The notes under the pieces are model-generated. The model worked only from the letters and a program-made list of their open reading frames with translations, searched no databases and was not told where the DNA came from. 64,000 nucleotides of DNA, from contig NZ_SMKY01000001.1 of assembly GCF_004349235.1 (NCBI RefSeq), positions 1 through 64,000 of the forward strand. The letters are read 5' to 3'. Positions 62,229-64,000 of the stretch are shown piece after piece. The translations under genes and the position numbers were made by a program. This DNA comes from Actinomadura darangshiensis. GTDB taxonomy: Bacteria; Actinomycetota; Actinomycetes; Streptosporangiales; Streptosporangiaceae. The stretch's first letter is position 1. Each line of letters begins with the position of its first letter.

Positions 62229-62906
62229 GTAAGCGTGTCGCCTGATCGTTGAGCCGAACGGCGGGGCCGCCCTCGCCACCGCACGCAGGGGCCTGGGTGG
62301 TGTTCCGCCTACCCGGGCCCTTCGCGCGTAACGCGGTGTGCTGTCCTCTCCGGTCTACCAGCGGCGTTCACACTTGCCGGCCATGAGGCAGCATGCGCGC
62401 TCGTCGTCGGCGTTCAGGAAGACGACCGGCAACTCCGTGATGAAGCGCCCCGGATTACACTTCCTCTCGTTCGCGAAAGGATCAAAGCCGACAACTGGAC
62501 TCACGACCTCCGATAGCAGACAGGACCAGCCCTGTCCGAGGAATCTCAAGCCCCATCTTCACGATTTTCACAGCCAGATACCCGAACACCGGGAGCACAT
62601 GAGGCCCGCCGAGGTAGAATCCTGTGCACAGCCGATTACGCCCCTACCGGGATTAGATATGGTTCGCTGACCGGGCACCCACAGGGCCATGTGCTGTCCG
62701 GGCGTGTCGCCCCTCGGACACAAACCATGTGCACATGTGGGGGTCTGGGATTACCTGGGCCTCCATGATTTGTTTTTGAGGGCAGTAGGTCATCTTCAGG
62801 CCGAGTTCCCGAGCCCAGGGCCGGGCTGCTGGAGCCGGCCACCGGAGTGGACGGGTTCTTGCTGGAGGCCAAGTCCGACCCGGCTCATCTGAACCTCCAG
62901 CTCACC
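62229..62906. other. Gene-free stretch with the right copy of the 16-bp repeat
   Basis: No convincing gene. It holds the second TCGCCCCTCGGACACA (62707 to 62722), the possible right end of the degraded element. Confidence 0.5.
62707..62722. repeat. 16-bp direct repeat, right copy (possible att site)
   Basis: Exact copy of 55278 to 55293, same orientation. It bounds about 7.4 kb containing recombinase, transposase, conjugation and toxin genes. Confidence 0.55.
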
Positions 62907-62910
62907 GCGC

Positions 62911-63365
62911 TCAGTCGGAGTGCGCGTTCATGCGGCGTTCGAGAACGTCGTTGGGCACGTCCTCGATGTGGGTGAGGAAGACCCACGTGTGCCCGAACGG
63001 GTCGCGCAGGATCGCGACGCGCGCGCCGAAGGGGGCGTCGGCGGGCGGGTCGATGATCTCGGCGCCTTCGGACTCGGCGCGCGCGACGACCGCGTCCACG
63101 TCGTCGACATAGACGTGCAGGACGACGCTGGAGCCGTGCTCGTCCGGCGCGACGAAGGGCGGGTGGGCTTCGCTCAGCATCAGCACCGACCCTTCGATGG
63201 CGATCTCGGTGTGTCCGAGGGTGCCGTCGGGCGCGTCGATGCGGAAGATCACTTCACGCCGAACGCCTTCTCGTAGAAGGCGAGGGCTTCCTTCGCACCG
63301 CGGATCATCGCGTGGGAGATGACGGCGTTCCGGTAGCGCTCGGGAGACTTCTTCGTGGTGTTCAT
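62911..63365 (-). pseudogene. VOC (glyoxalase-like) protein with a frameshift
   Basis: ATG 63365 starts TTKKSPERYRNAVISHAMIR and YEKAFGVK, then meets TGA at 63251. The rest of a VOC domain (IFRIDAPDGTLGHTEIAIEG, DDVDAVVARAESEGAEIIDP, FGHTWVFLTHIEDVP) continues in a different frame. It is PhnB-like. A one-base shift near 63250 explains it. Confidence 0.7.
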
Positions 63366-63945
63366 GAAGATGAGGCTATGGAGGAGGGTAACCGGCGGGC
63401 ATCAGTCGGCTGACCGGCAGGGTGACTGGCGTTCCAGGAGGCGGCGAGGGCGATGAACGGGAGCGCGACCAGGAGCCAATCGGTCGTCGACAGGCCCCAT
63501 GAGTGGGTCGCGGGATCGACGCCCTCGGCCGCGGTTCCGGCCAGCAAGCCCATGCGGGACATGAGCAGGTACATCCCGAGCACGAGGCCGACGATCGGTG
63601 CGATCAGGGTGCTCCACACCCCGCCTGGCGCCGGTACTGCCCGTGTCGGGTTCCACCAGCACGATCGCCAGTGCCGCCAGGGCGCTGAACCAGGAGAACA
63701 TGTGCAGCACCGGGTCACGGTCGGTGATCCGGAACGTCAGGATGACGATCCGCGAGATCGCCGCGACGGCAGCGGTGCCGAAGAGGCTGGACAGGACGAG
63801 CCAGCTCATGACCGTCGCGAGCCAGTCGCCGACGTACTCGGTGGCGACGCCGAAGATGACCGCCGCGGGGTCGGCCAGCGGGGTCCCGTCCACGGCTGAG
63901 ATGGCGGCGACGTGGTCGCGGACCGCGTCGCTGCCGAGGCCGGGC
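63362..63945 (-). pseudogene. APC-type permease C-terminal relic, frameshifted
   Basis: One frame gives DPAAVIFGVATEYVGDWLAT and VMSWLVLSSLFGTAAVAAIS with DRDPVLHMFSWFSALAALAI. The other continues with PIVGLVLGMYLLMSRMGLLA and STTDWLLVALPFIALAAS. These are the last helices of an amino-acid permease, split by a frameshift near 63645. Confidence 0.6.
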
Positions 63946-63955
63946 CCCCTGGCGG

Positions 63956-64000
63956 ATGTTCGACGTCCTGCGCCGCACCGAGCCCGTCCACTGGAACCCC
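63956..64000 (+). CDS. Cytochrome P450-like N-terminal fragment (runs off window)
   Basis: Only MFDVLRRTEPVHWNP is visible. LRR-x-EPVHW is typical of the N-terminal region of actinomycete P450s (CYP125-like). The usual N-terminus before it is absent, so it may be a relic or the start of a gene continuing beyond the window. Confidence 0.35.
   Translation, partial: MFDVLRRTEPVHWNP

Noticed and set aside
62355-62549. 64-codon leftward frame with two Cys
   Set aside because: Too short and without context or homology I can name.
62911-63365. UGA at 63251 in the VOC gene as a Sec codon
   Set aside because: After the UGA the same frame gives no VOC sequence; the domain continues in a different frame, so it is a frameshift.
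1-64000. CRISPR arrays, rRNA genes or other tRNAs
   Set aside because: No regular spaced repeats and no rRNA-like sequence were seen; tRNA-Sec is the only tRNA I could support.

Overview
The window is high-GC DNA from an actinomycete. Codons end strongly in G or C, genes are packed with ATGA and GTGA overlaps, and the families present (DUF4331, DUF3040, LmbU-type regulator, SCO4402-like protein, F420-type LLM enzymes) are typical of Streptosporangiales such as Actinomadura. The genus is a guess.

Region 1 (1 to 19 kb) is metal and redox housekeeping. It holds the start of a membrane molybdopterin oxidoreductase gene, a DUF4331/TPR/nickel-cobalt-exporter-like operon, and a copper block (membrane protein behind a perfect palindrome, SCO, PCuAC chaperone, Tat-exported DyP peroxidase, CtaG-like protein). 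It continues with a TetR regulator followed by a chain of ATGA-coupled small genes, a CLC chloride channel preceded by the same palindrome as the TetR gene, a CmtR-like ArsR sensor with its CDF metal exporter, several decayed genes, and a secreted quinoprotein-like propeller.

Region 2 (19 to 44.7 kb) is an unusual biosynthetic cluster. It contains an SDR, an acyl-ACP-reductase-like protein, a cysteine-rich small protein and a protein of unknown family whose frame is interrupted by one UGA at 22451. It then has a KASIII, TetR, two MFS exporters, and a discrete ACP/KAS/acyltransferase/HMG-CoA-synthase-like/two enoyl-CoA-hydratase set that looks like a beta-branching cassette. Tailoring and accessory genes follow: two P450s, SDRs, a MaoC hydratase, a quinone-oxidoreductase-like MDR, an LLM flavin enzyme, an APC permease, an amidohydrolase-like protein and an LmbU-family regulator.

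Region 3 (44.7 to 49.7 kb) is a complete selenocysteine set, tRNA-Sec (selC), selD, selA and selB, directly after the last biosynthetic gene, followed by a 7Fe ferredoxin. The main discovery is that the UGA at 22451 is followed by a hairpin laid out like a bacterial SECIS element and by 59 in-frame codons with coding-like base bias. The cluster therefore probably encodes an undescribed 212-residue selenoprotein, with its own Sec machinery carried beside it.

Region 4 (49.7 to 55 kb) has a two-cysteine-motif permease, a MerR operon with a long-spacer promoter, a YnfA-family protein, and a cysteine desulfurase coupled to a rhodanese-like fragment. Region 5 (55 to 63 kb) is a degraded integrative element bounded by a 16-bp direct repeat: truncated serine recombinase, truncated IS5-like transposase, frameshifted conjugation-type genes, and an apparently intact toxin/immunity pair. 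The last kilobase holds frameshifted VOC and APC permease relics and the start of a P450-like sequence.
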